This document shows positions 29,481-29,986 of a stretch of 29,986 nucleotides of DNA, piece after piece. The notes under the pieces were generated by a model that was not told the origin of the DNA, made no database searches, and saw nothing but the letters and a program-made list of their open reading frames with translations. The position numbers were made by a program, and so were the translations under genes. The DNA is from JBGOUV01 sp041477815. Its GTDB lineage: Bacteria > Acidobacteriota > Terriglobia > Bryobacterales > JACQDG01. Where the stretch lies: assembly GCA_041477815.1 (NCBI GenBank), contig JBGOUV010000027.1:1-29986 (forward strand), given 5' to 3'. How positions within the stretch are numbered: position 1 is the first letter of the stretch; every line of letters begins with the position of its first letter.

Positions 29481-29986
29481 TTACCGCAAGTCCTCCCAGC
29501 CTGAATGGATCACCGGCGCCGAGGCACCACACCCGGCTGTGAGTTCCCTCAGGAGCTTTTCCTGCCAGTCCGCGGCCTGCGGCGCGAGATGAATGGTTTC
29601 GATCAGTGCGCCGAGATCGACTCGCACAGGTACCCCATCGCCGGAGCTCTTGGCTGTCAGAATCGCACGTACCTCCCTTTCAGCGTTGAAGCTTTTCCGT
29701 TTGGTGATGCCTCCCAAATGGACGAGTGACGGTAGGTAGTCGGGCTGGACGGTACAAAAATCCTGGTACTCCACCCGGTGAATGCTGATCCTCGCGTCGT
29801 GCTTCAGACATTCGTAAAGGCGCTGCACGGTGGATTGGACTGCTACTCCGTGAGACGGGCCACCATAGTGCCGCCACATGAACATCGACTCATCTTCGTT
29901 GAGGTGCCAACAGCTGACGAAGTGATACGCCCGCTTCTTGCTCGTGAGGTACTCCTGAGCCTCCCGACCACCGTCGCCGGCCGGAA
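29481..29986 (-). CDS. DUF2971-like protein, 5' end outside the window
   Basis: The minus-strand frame is open from the right edge to TAA 29481-29483 (168 residues visible), so the ATG at 29885 is internal. The visible part starts at GDGGREAQEYLTSKKRAYHF and continues with FVSCWHLNEDESMFMW, RHYGGPSHGVAVQST and FNAEREVRAIL, the pattern of DUF2971 proteins (a Cys-Trp strand, MWxxY, then GVAI-like strand and a later E-REVR). Function is unknown; such proteins are scattered in accessory regions. It is co-directional with the RES gene. Confidence 0.7.
   Translation of the reverse strand, partial: PAGDGGREAQEYLTSKKRAYHFVSCWHLNEDESMFMWRHYGGPSHGVAVQSTVQRLYECLKHDARISIHRVEYQDFCTVQPDYLPSLVHLGGITKRKSFNAEREVRAILTAKSSGDGVPVRVDLGALIETIHLAPQAADWQEKLLRELTAGCGASAPVIHSGWEDLR

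Noticed and set aside
1..29986. Search by eye for CRISPR arrays, tRNA/rRNA genes and insertion sequences
   Set aside because: No regularly spaced direct repeats, cloverleaf-like sequence, transposase or IS ends were recognised; a covariance-model search would be needed to exclude small RNAs.

Overview
The window looks like chromosomal DNA of an acidobacterium, most likely of the Solibacter/Bryobacter group. This is inferred from gene content and not from a marker gene. It is GC-rich and gene-dense. It carries two Oar-like TonB-dependent receptors with carboxypeptidase-regulatory N-termini, CRTAC1-type FG-GAP/ASPIC-UnbV proteins, a planctomycete-type cytochrome (DUF1549/DUF1553) next to DUF1501 and DUF362 proteins, a tandem DUF1080 protein, and Ku. 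There is no rRNA, recognisable tRNA, CRISPR array or intact insertion sequence. No gene-free stretch exceeds about 230 bp.

Layout. 1-3763: edge of a minus-strand gene, an exported metallo-beta-lactamase-fold protein and a DinB/DUF1572 protein (plus); a cytosolic sulfite-oxidase-like molybdoenzyme with a small unknown partner (minus); DUF309 and bactofilin (plus). 3791-5966: an overlapping minus-strand operon rpiB > YqiA-like esterase > PAS histidine kinase. 6051-10300: a TonB receptor, then a 71-aa protein and a nucleotidyltransferase that overlap each other (toxin-antitoxin-like). 10305-15201: PSD1-type cytochrome, DUF1501 and DUF362 exported proteins. 15215-16948: exported Ig-like/IPT protein (minus). 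17049-22006: two converging versions of a TPR + FG-GAP + ASPIC module, one split into two genes and one fused. 22006-26878: second TonB receptor, coupled to the fused module, and a double DUF1080 protein (minus). 26916-27743: Ku. From about 27740 to the end: a broken DUF29 gene, then a visibly more AT-rich segment with a HEPN/RES toxin-like protein and a DUF2971-like protein, probably the edge of a horizontally acquired island.

Two patterns run through the window. (1) A short dispersed repeat, core CCGCGACCGTRAGGGAGCG, occurs six times, every time at the 3' end of a gene. It supplies the stop codon and, in most copies, a C-terminal Glu-Pro-Arg-Pro tail. Where two genes converge, two copies can form a long inverted repeat. 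(2) Several genes have a TANNNT box 6-7 nt before the start codon and no Shine-Dalgarno sequence, as expected for leaderless mRNAs. Two divergent gene pairs are separated by exactly 18 nt around a central AT box, which suggests shared bidirectional promoters.

Much of the coding content is exported or outer-membrane protein of the type that large-genome soil acidobacteria use to take up and process polymers. The cytoplasmic genes are small housekeeping, signalling and repair units.
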